Under the pieces are notes generated by a model. It saw only the letters and a list, made by a program, of their open reading frames with translations, was not told where the DNA came from and ran no database searches. A stretch of 64,000 nt of DNA from an uncultured Eubacterium sp. (GTDB taxonomy: Bacteria; Bacillota; Clostridia; Lachnospirales; Lachnospiraceae), in NCBI GenBank assembly GCA_934316925.1, contig CAKREC010000004.1, positions 8,401 through 72,400 on the forward strand, in the 5' to 3' direction. Positions 35,657 through 43,681 of this stretch are shown here, piece by piece; positions within the stretch are counted from its first letter, which is position 1, and every line of letters begins with the position of its first letter. Made by a program: the position numbers and the translations under genes.

Positions 35657-36139
35657 ATGAACAGAAATTATGAACCCGCGGAGAATGTGCCTGAAGACAT
35701 AGAAGTGTTATTTCCTATGTGGAAGAAGTATATGGTTGAAATTGGCGAGGAAGAATCGGAGGAAGACTTGCGGAATGGCTTGATTTCGCGCATTCATATT
35801 GCAAACTCAAATGAAAACATATATTTCGATGTGATATGGAGTGGGAATCAAGCTGTCGGATTTGCCTTTTATTCTGTAGACGGAGGCATTAAAGGAGTAA
35901 TACCACCGGACTATGGTTATATTATGGAGTTTTATGTGGAGAACAGATGGAGAGGAAGCGGTGTAGGAACCGGCTGTGTAAAGCATGTATGTGAACAGTT
36001 ACATAAAGAGGGCTGCGAAAAAATATATTTAACTGCAGTACCGGAAAGTGAATGCTTTTGGGAAAAGAGTGGGTTTGTAAAAACAGATTTGTGTGATCCC
36101 GATAATGGGTTAAATATTTGGATAAAGAATAGCCTTTAG
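35657..36139 (+). CDS. GNAT-family N-acetyltransferase
   Basis: 160 residues with the GNAT acetyl-CoA-binding motif A (IMEFYVENRWRGSGVGTGCV, with the R-x-x-G-x-G pattern) and motif B (FWEKSGFVKT). AAGGAGA precedes the ATG at 35657; the in-frame TTG-type start upstream lies in the terminator. The acceptor is unknown. It is monocistronic and converges on the Abi-family gene. Confidence 0.87.
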   Translation: MNRNYEPAENVPEDIEVLFPMWKKYMVEIGEEESEEDLRNGLISRIHIANSNENIYFDVIWSGNQAVGFAFYSVDGGIKGVIPPDYGYIMEFYVENRWRGSGVGTGCVKHVCEQLHKEGCEKIYLTAVPESECFWEKSGFVKTDLCDPDNGLNIWIKNSL

Positions 36140-36163
36140 ATCGCGGATTCGTAGAATTTAAAA

Positions 36164-36212
36164 GGAGCCGGATCTCTCCGGCTCCTCCAAGTATGTGTCC
36201 GCAAACACATAC
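36164..36212. terminator. Two hairpins between convergent genes
   Basis: A GC-rich 9-bp stem (36164-36172 with 36177-36185, TCTC loop) is followed by an 8-bp stem (36191-36198 with 36205-36212). They lie between the plus-strand acetyltransferase and minus-strand Abi gene and probably end transcripts from both, although T-runs are short. Confidence 0.6.
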
Positions 36213-36261
36213 CCCAATTGCTATCTATAATATACTATAAGTGAGCAAAATATACAAGTGA

Positions 36262-37251
36262 TTAAATAGAATTTTTTAATACTGACATACGAGAATCTAA
36301 ATCAGGATGAATGGTAATAGCTGAAACATTAGGGTTGACTGAACTTAGATACTTATTTGTAATTTTTTCGAATTCTCGTATAAATGTTTTGATTTCTGTT
36401 TTGGAAACTCTTAATAGCTTTAAATAGTAACAGATAAGTATGATATAGTCACCAATCGTTTTAAAATTGATATAAGGCAGTCTCATTTCGAACATCAGAC
36501 ATTGCTTCATTGGTCTGGAAGGATCCATTTTTCTAAAACGGGTATCATAGACGATATCGTTATGAGCAATGGCGTTACGCAAATCTTTTAAGGCATATAC
36601 ATATTTATAAACCAACTCACGATATGTATCACTGGAAAGATTTATACCGATTGCTCGTGATATTTTTTCTCTCATATTTATTGTTAAGCAAGAAAGAAGA
36701 TACCCGAAATCACCCATAGTCAATATCTCAAAAATTGCCCAAATAGGTACTTCATTATAATTTACATTGTTATAGAAATGTGTAATTTTGGGGTTGTTCT
36801 TTCTATATGCAGCCGCAATTGAATTTTGGATAGAACCTTGCAGGTTGAGTTTATTATTCTGGTATTTCTTTTTGATGTCATTTGGTGTATTGGCTGGGGC
36901 ATTCTTGTAACTGCTGACTACCTTGTCATACATTTCATATATACTGCTTGAGCCAATTTCAGCCATAATTGTATTTAAAGCAATATTTTTTAATGCTGTT
37001 TCAATAAACATCATTTTACCATACAAAAGTGATTTAAGTTTTGTATCATATTGTATTGTTGAATAAATTTCGTTGTATGAGGTAAAAGGAAGCTGATTTG
37101 AAGAAGAAACAAAAAAGCGGTATCCTTTGTAACCATGAAAATATCCGGTATTAATTAACTGTTGCTTTTGTGAGCTGCCAGAAATAGCAATTCCATTATT
37201 TCTGAGGTGTCTCATCAAACCGTCTGTTGATTTATAATCTGTGTTTGCCAT
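36262..37251 (-). CDS. Abi family protein (AbiD/AbiF-like, Abi_2)
   Basis: 329 residues resembling abortive-infection proteins of the Abi_2 family, which abort phage growth in lactococci. The N-terminal segment (STDGLMRHLRNNGIAISGS) and the central FIETALKNIALNTIM helix fit the family. The late RNAIAHND motif matches the R-x4-6-H signature of HEPN ribonucleases, so RNA cleavage is plausible. It is single-gene, has its own promoter at 37281-37309 and is AT-rich, consistent with horizontal transfer. Confidence 0.82.
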   Translation of the reverse strand: MANTDYKSTDGLMRHLRNNGIAISGSSQKQQLINTGYFHGYKGYRFFVSSSNQLPFTSYNEIYSTIQYDTKLKSLLYGKMMFIETALKNIALNTIMAEIGSSSIYEMYDKVVSSYKNAPANTPNDIKKKYQNNKLNLQGSIQNSIAAAYRKNNPKITHFYNNVNYNEVPIWAIFEILTMGDFGYLLSCLTINMREKISRAIGINLSSDTYRELVYKYVYALKDLRNAIAHNDIVYDTRFRKMDPSRPMKQCLMFEMRLPYINFKTIGDYIILICYYLKLLRVSKTEIKTFIREFEKITNKYLSSVNPNVSAITIHPDLDSRMSVLKNSI

Positions 37252-37280
37252 AATATCTCCTAAGCTATAATACTGTAGTA

Positions 37281-37309
37281 AGTATAATACAACTTAACGT
37301 TATGAACAA
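37281..37309 (-). promoter_or_regulatory. Promoter of the Abi-family gene
   Basis: On the minus strand: TTGTTC (37309-37304), a 17-base spacer and TATACT (37286-37281), about 30 bases before the start codon. Confidence 0.65.
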
Positions 37310-37337
37310 GTTATAACATTTATATCTGTTATTTTTC

Positions 37338-37366
37338 TTGCTGACATAAAGCGGCTATAGTATGAT
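37338..37366 (+). promoter_or_regulatory. Promoter of the M4-hydrolase-NlpC fusion gene
   Basis: TTGCTG (37338-37343), a 17-base spacer and TATGAT (37361-37366), about 50 bases before the ATG at 37418; divergent from the Abi promoter. Confidence 0.55.
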
Positions 37367-37417
37367 AGAAACAAGTAGTTACCGTCACAATGATGAAAAA
37401 TGGAAAGGGGACAATGT

Positions 37418-40400
37418 ATGAATAAGAAACAAGCAATCAGTATGATCATGGTACTGGCACTTCTACTGGGACAAGTTACCATGGCTTCACCGGATGCTAT
37501 GGCAAAGAGCAAAAAGATCCGGCTGAACAAAAAGACCGCAACGATCACGGTAGGGAAAACCGTGAAACTCAAACTGCGGAACACAAAGAAAAAGGCTGTG
37601 TGGAAATCTAGCAACAAAAAGATTGCTACAGTATCCAAAAAAGGGATTGTAAAAGCGAAAAAAGCAGGAAAAGTAACGATTACGGCAAAGGTAAACAAGA
37701 AAAAGTATACTTGTCGGGTCACTGTTAAGAAAAAGCAAAATAAGACAAAGAGCCAGACGGCAGCACCGAAGACAACGCAGGTGCCACAGATCGGGCAGGT
37801 GGCAAAAGGAACGGCTACTCCTCGGCCGACTCTTTCACCGGAACCGACGCAGCCGGCGACAGAAACACCAAAACCGACGATTGTTCCGACACCAGATGTC
37901 AAAGAGGTGACGATTGAGCAGATCACGGAATGGAATAAGGACAACGAAGCGTTTGATGTTGTGCGCCATGAAGATGGTAAGGTGTCCTTTATTAGTGGAC
38001 AGGTTTACAATAAACCGGTAACCAGTGAAAAAGAAGCCTATCAGGCAGTAGCTGCGCTGAAAGGGGTAGAAAAATCCGAAGATATTGATGTGAGTTTTTT
38101 GCAAAAAGACACGGACTCCAACGGAGATATTTATTATCGGTTTAATCAGATCGTAAGCGGATATCTGCTCCCGAACTGTGGTGTCGTATTAGCGACAGAT
38201 GCAAAAGGAAATACGATTTCATATTCCAGCAGTCTGTACTCGGATGTGAAAGGCCTGGAAGTACCGAAGATGATCGAGGCAGATGCCGCGGTAGAAGCCG
38301 TGAAAGCGATCGATCCGGACTTTATCAAAGATAATCTGACGGAGCCGTATATTGAGAACGCTGACGACGCAGACGGGGCCAGACTGGTCTGGGCTGTGAT
38401 CGGAAAAAATCCGGCATATTTAGAAGATGAAAACGAATATCCTTATTTAAAATATGCCATTGATGCGTATACAGGACAGTACCTGTTTTCCACAGGCATT
38501 CCGTATGTGGGAAACCTGACGACCGAAGAGGCGATGGGAAATTCCAATGTATTTCGCAGTGTGAAAACGCAGGAAATGGAGTTTACCGACGCATCCGGAG
38601 AAACAGTCAAATTACCGGTAGCAAAGTATGACGATACGCATTATTTTGTGGTCGATACGAAAAGAAAGATCATGACATATGATTACATTGATGATGAGGA
38701 TGGCGTGCTGCATCGGTACTTAAAATTATTTGAGAAACCGGAAGAACTGTCTCCAAATTTTGTTTCCGCCATTCACAATATCATGAAAATCTATGATTAC
38801 TATGGTGAGATGGGGTACAAGTCGACCGATGGAAAAGGAAGAAACAGCATCAGCCTTTATCTTGGCTATCGAAGCAATGGAGAAGAGATTGACAATGCCG
38901 CATTTTTTACCTCGATCGGCAATGAATCGCGATTTGTATTTGCGGATTATAAGTCAGAGGCAATCTTAGACACGGCGGCGCATGAGTATGGTCATGCGAT
39001 TCAGGCCAATTTTGCAAAGGGAATGGAATATTCCGGAATATCCGGTGCGATCATGGAGTCATATGCGGATATTGTAGGCAATCTTCTGGAAATGAATGTT
39101 CTGGATGACAGTCAGTGCGACAAGGATAAATGGTCAATCGGAGAAAGTGGTCCGTCCCGGGAAGGTGCCTGCCGCATCATGGGAGATCCGCATGCCGTAG
39201 ACCAGCCGGAATATGTAGGAGATATGTTCTGGGTTTCCAACCGGTATCTTTCCTCTCTTTGGAATGATAACTCCGGAGTTCATACTAACTCTGCGGTTTT
39301 AAATTATATTTGTTATTCCTTGTTTAAGAATAAAAAACAGAACTTCAAGTATGCAGATTATTTGAAAATATGGTTCAATACAGCTTATGTAACAATGAAT
39401 ACAACGGATTATAAAGACTATCAGGCGTATGTCAAATACAGTATGCGGCGCAGCCGGAATTCTAATGACCTGAACGCGGTAGATGAGGTCTTTAACGAGG
39501 CAAATATTTCGAAAACCAATGAAACAGAGTGGGATTATGACCGGAAAGAAGGCTGCGAATATATACAGTTAGATGCCTCTGAATGTAAGGAAAATGAATT
39601 TCTGGCAGCGAATGTTCAGTGGACTGACGCAGATGGAAAAGCCCATGTCGTATACGCCAGCAGTCAGGGAGACAATCTCATTGCTATGGTTCCTGTTAAT
39701 ACGGACTACACCATTTTATACGGTCTCATTTCCAAGGAGGATCCTGAACTCGATTATATGGCAGAGCAGAGAAATGTGACAGTCAAGGAAAGCACCGTGA
39801 CGGATATGTTTAAGCGTGATGAGGTGATGCCAAGCTATCGTTATGATGCAGCCTGGGCATACCGGCCTTCTGCGCGGGAGATGGACGAAGAAACATATGC
39901 CGATGTATTTTTCCTGAATCCAACGGCAGTACAGGGATCAAAGACAGAATTGAATATGGATGTGTACGATGTGGACGTCCGCCAAGAGTTCTTATCGGCA
40001 GTGGACAGGGAAAAGGAAATTTACAATAAGACGATACAGACCGAAGAAGATCAGGGCGGAACTTATACACATTTCTATGCTCCATATTACCGTCAGCAGA
40101 CCGAAGAAGGGGTACAGCAGACCGGGGCAACAAAAGAAAAGTGTAAAACAGTTGCTTTAAATGATGTAAAAAGGGCATTCCAGAAATTTATGGATCTACA
40201 TAAGTCAGGAACGCCGATCATTCTTGCCGGTTTTTCCCAGGGATCGGAACTGATCAAAGAACTTTTGACGATTTATCAGGATGACAAAGACTTTATGGAT
40301 GATTATGTGGCGTCCTACGCCCTTGGCTGGAACTTCAGCGACGAATTTCTGCAGGAGAATCCGGACATCAAAATGGCGCAGGCTGAAGATGATCTGGGCG

Positions 40401-42100
40401 TTGTCGTATCGTTTTGCTCCGAAGCGGAAGATTATGACGGAGATTCGATCATTGTGCCAAAAGATACACATATCAATGGAATTAATCCATTGAACTGGAA
40501 GACAGATTCCACGGCAGCGGACAAATCTCTCAATGAGGGCGCCTGCTTTGTAAACCGCGATGGAAGTATCAAAAAAGAGACGAAGAATCTGTGTGGTGCG
40601 TATCTGGATGAGACAAGAGGAACCTTGAAAGTGACAGGAGTTACGGCATCGGATTATCCGCCGGCGACGGATTTTCTTGAGGAAGGAAACTTTCATGATT
40701 ACGATTATCAATTTTTCTATCGTAATTTGCAGCACAATGTGCTGACCCGCATTTTCAAGGCAAGAGGGGAAGAAATTCCGGAAGAGGAAAAGATTTCCTA
40801 TGCCGATGGTGTTACAAAGGCGATGGCAAAACCGGAATTCTGGACCAATCTCAGTGAACAGTCGAATGAGGTTCTGCTTGACCAAAAGAGCATTGCAGAT
40901 AAAAATCAGGAGATTCTGGAAACATCCGGAACCGGCATGTATGATCTTGAAAATATGGCGGAAACCTACGATGGAGCTGCCTTGCAGAAAAGTCTGGCAA
41001 AATCGATCGACAGTGATGCCAATCGCAGCAATTATTATGCCAATGGAGAAGCCGTTGACAAGCAGACCTATTTTGAAGAGATAAAAAACAACATTTTAAA
41101 TAATACGTCGGCAACGGAACAGGATACGGTCAAATATGCGGTCGGTACAAAACGAACCGAGGTAAAATGGTGTCCGACGGCGGATTATATTGGATATTCG
41201 GCGACCGATACGGACAATGAAGGTGTGAACTCAGCGATCAATATCAATGAGCCAATGGTTTTAAAGGCGCAGACTGCCGATGGAAAATTTTACTGGGGTT
41301 ATACCGCCAACTGTACCGGATGGGTGGCAGCAGAAGATGTTGCGATCTGTCAGTCAAAAGAGGAATGGCTGGATGCCTGGCAGGTAGATGGAACGAAGAC
41401 GAATTTCCTTGTAGTTACAACGGATAAGATCGTGACAGAGACCTCCTTTTACAATCCGGAGATTTCTGCAAAGACGCTGACGCTCGGCACACGGTTAAAA
41501 CTTGCCCAAAAGGATAAAGTTGCCAGCACGATCGACGGCAGAGGGGACTGGCACAATTATGTTGTATATCTGCCAACCAGAACGGCAGACGGACAGTATG
41601 AGAAAAAACTTGCTCTGATCTCGGAACATAATAAAGTAAATGTCGGATATCTGCCATTTACCGAGAAAAATATTCTGGAACTTGCGTATGAGTGCCTTGG
41701 AAATCGATACGGCTGGGGCGGTTCTTTGGACGCTCTGGATTGTTCCTTGTATGTGTGCCGGATCTACAGTTGTTTTGGACTGTCACTGCCACGAAATACA
41801 ACCTGGCAGCAGAAGATCCCGGGATGTACCGATATTTCAACAAAAACAGAGGAAGAAAAGACCGCGCTGATCGAGAAAGCACATCTTGGAAGTGTCCTGT
41901 ATTTTCAGGGACATGAAATGATCTATCTTGGAAGTTATCAGGGAAGAATTTATGTGATCAGTGCATTGGGAAGTTTGGTTGATGTAGGAGATACCGCCAA
42001 ACGAAATGTGTTCAGTGTGGCGATCAATACGCTGGATGCCAAACGGGCCAATGGTAAAACCTGGCTGGCATGCCTGACAGGGATCAACACATTGGAGTAA
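37418..42100 (+). CDS. Secreted fusion of M4 metallopeptidase, DUF3089-like alpha/beta hydrolase and NlpC/P60 domain
   Basis: Secreted protein of 1560 residues starting at ATG 37418 (AAAGGGG 7 bases upstream). Order: signal peptide (1-29), lysine-rich Big_2 domain (30-105), Pro/Thr linker (110-165), FTP/PepSY-like propeptide (165-375), thermolysin-type M4 domain (about 385-710), DUF3089-like hydrolase (about 790-1080), SH3-like segments (1230-1410) and NlpC/P60 (1420-1555). M4 residues are complete: H522-E523-x-x-H526 in HEYGH, Glu in IMESYADIVG and His in SGVHTNSAVLN. The hydrolase nucleophile is S940 in GFSQGS. The NlpC cysteine is C1442 (LDCSLYVC) with H1499. It could attack protein, ester and peptidoglycan at the cell surface; roles are inferred. 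Confidence 0.85.
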   Translation: MNKKQAISMIMVLALLLGQVTMASPDAMAKSKKIRLNKKTATITVGKTVKLKLRNTKKKAVWKSSNKKIATVSKKGIVKAKKAGKVTITAKVNKKKYTCRVTVKKKQNKTKSQTAAPKTTQVPQIGQVAKGTATPRPTLSPEPTQPATETPKPTIVPTPDVKEVTIEQITEWNKDNEAFDVVRHEDGKVSFISGQVYNKPVTSEKEAYQAVAALKGVEKSEDIDVSFLQKDTDSNGDIYYRFNQIVSGYLLPNCGVVLATDAKGNTISYSSSLYSDVKGLEVPKMIEADAAVEAVKAIDPDFIKDNLTEPYIENADDADGARLVWAVIGKNPAYLEDENEYPYLKYAIDAYTGQYLFSTGIPYVGNLTTEEAMGNSNVFRSVKTQEMEFTDASGETVKLPVAKYDDTHYFVVDTKRKIMTYDYIDDEDGVLHRYLKLFEKPEELSPNFVSAIHNIMKIYDYYGEMGYKSTDGKGRNSISLYLGYRSNGEEIDNAAFFTSIGNESRFVFADYKSEAILDTAAHEYGHAIQANFAKGMEYSGISGAIMESYADIVGNLLEMNVLDDSQCDKDKWSIGESGPSREGACRIMGDPHAVDQPEYVGDMFWVSNRYLSSLWNDNSGVHTNSAVLNYICYSLFKNKKQNFKYADYLKIWFNTAYVTMNTTDYKDYQAYVKYSMRRSRNSNDLNAVDEVFNEANISKTNETEWDYDRKEGCEYIQLDASECKENEFLAANVQWTDADGKAHVVYASSQGDNLIAMVPVNTDYTILYGLISKEDPELDYMAEQRNVTVKESTVTDMFKRDEVMPSYRYDAAWAYRPSAREMDEETYADVFFLNPTAVQGSKTELNMDVYDVDVRQEFLSAVDREKEIYNKTIQTEEDQGGTYTHFYAPYYRQQTEEGVQQTGATKEKCKTVALNDVKRAFQKFMDLHKSGTPIILAGFSQGSELIKELLTIYQDDKDFMDDYVASYALGWNFSDEFLQENPDIKMAQAEDDLGVVVSFCSEAEDYDGDSIIVPKDTHINGINPLNWKTDSTAADKSLNEGACFVNRDGSIKKETKNLCGAYLDETRGTLKVTGVTASDYPPATDFLEEGNFHDYDYQFFYRNLQHNVLTRIFKARGEEIPEEEKISYADGVTKAMAKPEFWTNLSEQSNEVLLDQKSIADKNQEILETSGTGMYDLENMAETYDGAALQKSLAKSIDSDANRSNYYANGEAVDKQTYFEEIKNNILNNTSATEQDTVKYAVGTKRTEVKWCPTADYIGYSATDTDNEGVNSAININEPMVLKAQTADGKFYWGYTANCTGWVAAEDVAICQSKEEWLDAWQVDGTKTNFLVVTTDKIVTETSFYNPEISAKTLTLGTRLKLAQKDKVASTIDGRGDWHNYVVYLPTRTADGQYEKKLALISEHNKVNVGYLPFTEKNILELAYECLGNRYGWGGSLDALDCSLYVCRIYSCFGLSLPRNTTWQQKIPGCTDISTKTEEEKTALIEKAHLGSVLYFQGHEMIYLGSYQGRIYVISALGSLVDVGDTAKRNVFSVAINTLDAKRANGKTWLACLTGINTLE

Positions 42101-42164
42101 CCGACAGAGAAGCAGATCATAATGGAAGAATCGCAGTTTCGCAAGATTTCGCAGGAGGAAAATG

Positions 42165-42440
42165 ATGGCATCAGAACGAAGCAAAGAAGTGTACCAGGCA
42201 TTGATCGAAAAAGGATTTCCGGAAGAATTGTGCCACGAGATCGCGTATAAGTATATGAATACCGATTACACGGCGACACGGATGCTGGGGTATTTGTACC
42301 GGATCACGGATCCTAGTGTGGAAATGGTAGTAGATGAAATGCTTGCGATCCTGGACGACCGCGAGCGTTTCCGCAAGAAACATGAGATGGAAGAGGCACA
42401 GTCGGCGATCAACCGCCTTTATGATGAAGGACTAGAATAA
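42165..42440 (+). CDS. Small conserved protein of unknown function
   Basis: 91 residues, helical and charged, with no cysteines beyond one and no membrane segment. AGGAGG lies 6 bases before the second of two consecutive ATGs, so I start at 42165. The stop is one base before the next gene, so it is co-translated with the FliB-like protein and may act with it. I do not recognise a domain. Confidence 0.7.
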   Translation: MASERSKEVYQALIEKGFPEELCHEIAYKYMNTDYTATRMLGYLYRITDPSVEMVVDEMLAILDDRERFRKKHEMEEAQSAINRLYDEGLE

Positions 42441-42441
42441 A

Positions 42442-43557
42442 ATGAAACTATATCAACCGGATTACTATGAAAAATTTCAATGTACAGCTGCGGACTGTCC
42501 GATGACTTGCTGCATGCAGTGGCGCATTGCCGTAGACGACGAGACATTTATGCGTTGGGACGAGGAATGGAAAAAGAAAGTCAGAGAAGTGGAAGAGGGA
42601 CGTATCATTGAGCTGCAGCAAGACGGAATGTGTCCATTCCTGAATGAAGAAAAACTGTGCAAGATTGTACTTCGAGATGGAGAAGGGGCAATTTCCCATA
42701 CCTGTCATACATTTCCGAGGGAGGAACATGAGTATCCGGGCAGAATCGAGCGGGGACTGACGCCTGGCTGCCCGGCGGTTCTGGATCTTCTGTGGGAAAA
42801 CGATCATTTTCAGATTCAGGAAAAGGAAGAAGAACAGGAGACGCTTGCCGAGGAAATCTACGAGATAAATCCGGTGTTATTTGAAATCAGGGACTGGTTT
42901 TTCAGCATTATAAACCAATCGGATCTCAAGCTGAACACGGCGATGGAGATCTGCTTTCTGATCGCGCTGGATCTGGATGAATGGGAGCAAAAGGGCATGC
43001 TGGAAGAAGAATTCCCGCATTATAAAAAAACGACAGACATCCGGGCAATCCAGAACGCGATTGGAGAGGACCGGCAAATGACGCCCGAACGGCAGGAAGA
43101 GTATCGTCTGTTATTTCTGGATATTTCGGAAATATATCGCAAACAGAACATTTACGCGGATTTTTTGATTCCGCTTGCGGATGTGTCAAAGACACCGGAA
43201 TGCCAAGATCTCGAACGATGGAATGCGTATCAACAGGAAATGGAACAATGGCAGAAACCGATGCGGGCTCTTTTTGCCGAAGAGATATCCTCCGCCCTGA
43301 TCACGCCGGGAACCGGGCAGGTGCTGGACATGCTCGTAAAACTGGAATGGATGGCACTGGAATATGCGGTGCTCCAGCAGGCACTATTTTTGCAGTATCT
43401 GAATGGAACCGGAGAGATCACGTACGAAAAACTGCGGGAAAGCGTGTGCGTTATATTCCGCATGATGGGATATGCGGATGACGACATCTGGGAATATATG
43501 GAAAATTGCTTTGACAGCGTGGTGTGGCCGTGGGAATATTATTCGCTGCTGGTGTGA
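42442..43557 (+). CDS. FliB-like protein (flagellin lysine-N-methylase family)
   Basis: 371 residues of the family annotated as flagellin lysine-N-methylase, which in Salmonella (FliB) methylates flagellin lysines. The N-terminus carries the family cysteine cluster: C14-x5-C-x3-CC (QCTAADCPMTCC), then GMCPF, KLC and HTCHTFPR, likely metal or Fe-S ligands. The rest is helical. No flagellar gene is in the window, so the target may be distant or different. It is followed by a promoter region marking the start of the AT-rich island. Confidence 0.78.
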   Translation: MKLYQPDYYEKFQCTAADCPMTCCMQWRIAVDDETFMRWDEEWKKKVREVEEGRIIELQQDGMCPFLNEEKLCKIVLRDGEGAISHTCHTFPREEHEYPGRIERGLTPGCPAVLDLLWENDHFQIQEKEEEQETLAEEIYEINPVLFEIRDWFFSIINQSDLKLNTAMEICFLIALDLDEWEQKGMLEEEFPHYKKTTDIRAIQNAIGEDRQMTPERQEEYRLLFLDISEIYRKQNIYADFLIPLADVSKTPECQDLERWNAYQQEMEQWQKPMRALFAEEISSALITPGTGQVLDMLVKLEWMALEYAVLQQALFLQYLNGTGEITYEKLRESVCVIFRMMGYADDDIWEYMENCFDSVVWPWEYYSLLV

Positions 43558-43562
43558 GGGGA

Positions 43563-43592
43563 TTGGAAAAAAACTAATGTTTGCGGTATAAT
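43563..43592 (+). promoter_or_regulatory. Promoter of island block A
   Basis: TTGGAA (43563-43568), an 18-base spacer and TATAAT (43587-43592). The leader to the ATG at 43682 is about 85 bases. Confidence 0.65.
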
Positions 43593-43681
43593 GAACTATA
43601 GTTATATCGTGTTTTGATAGATATATCGGGAATACATATTTTGAGGCTATTCCATGTGTGGGAAAGGAATGAGATGGGGTT

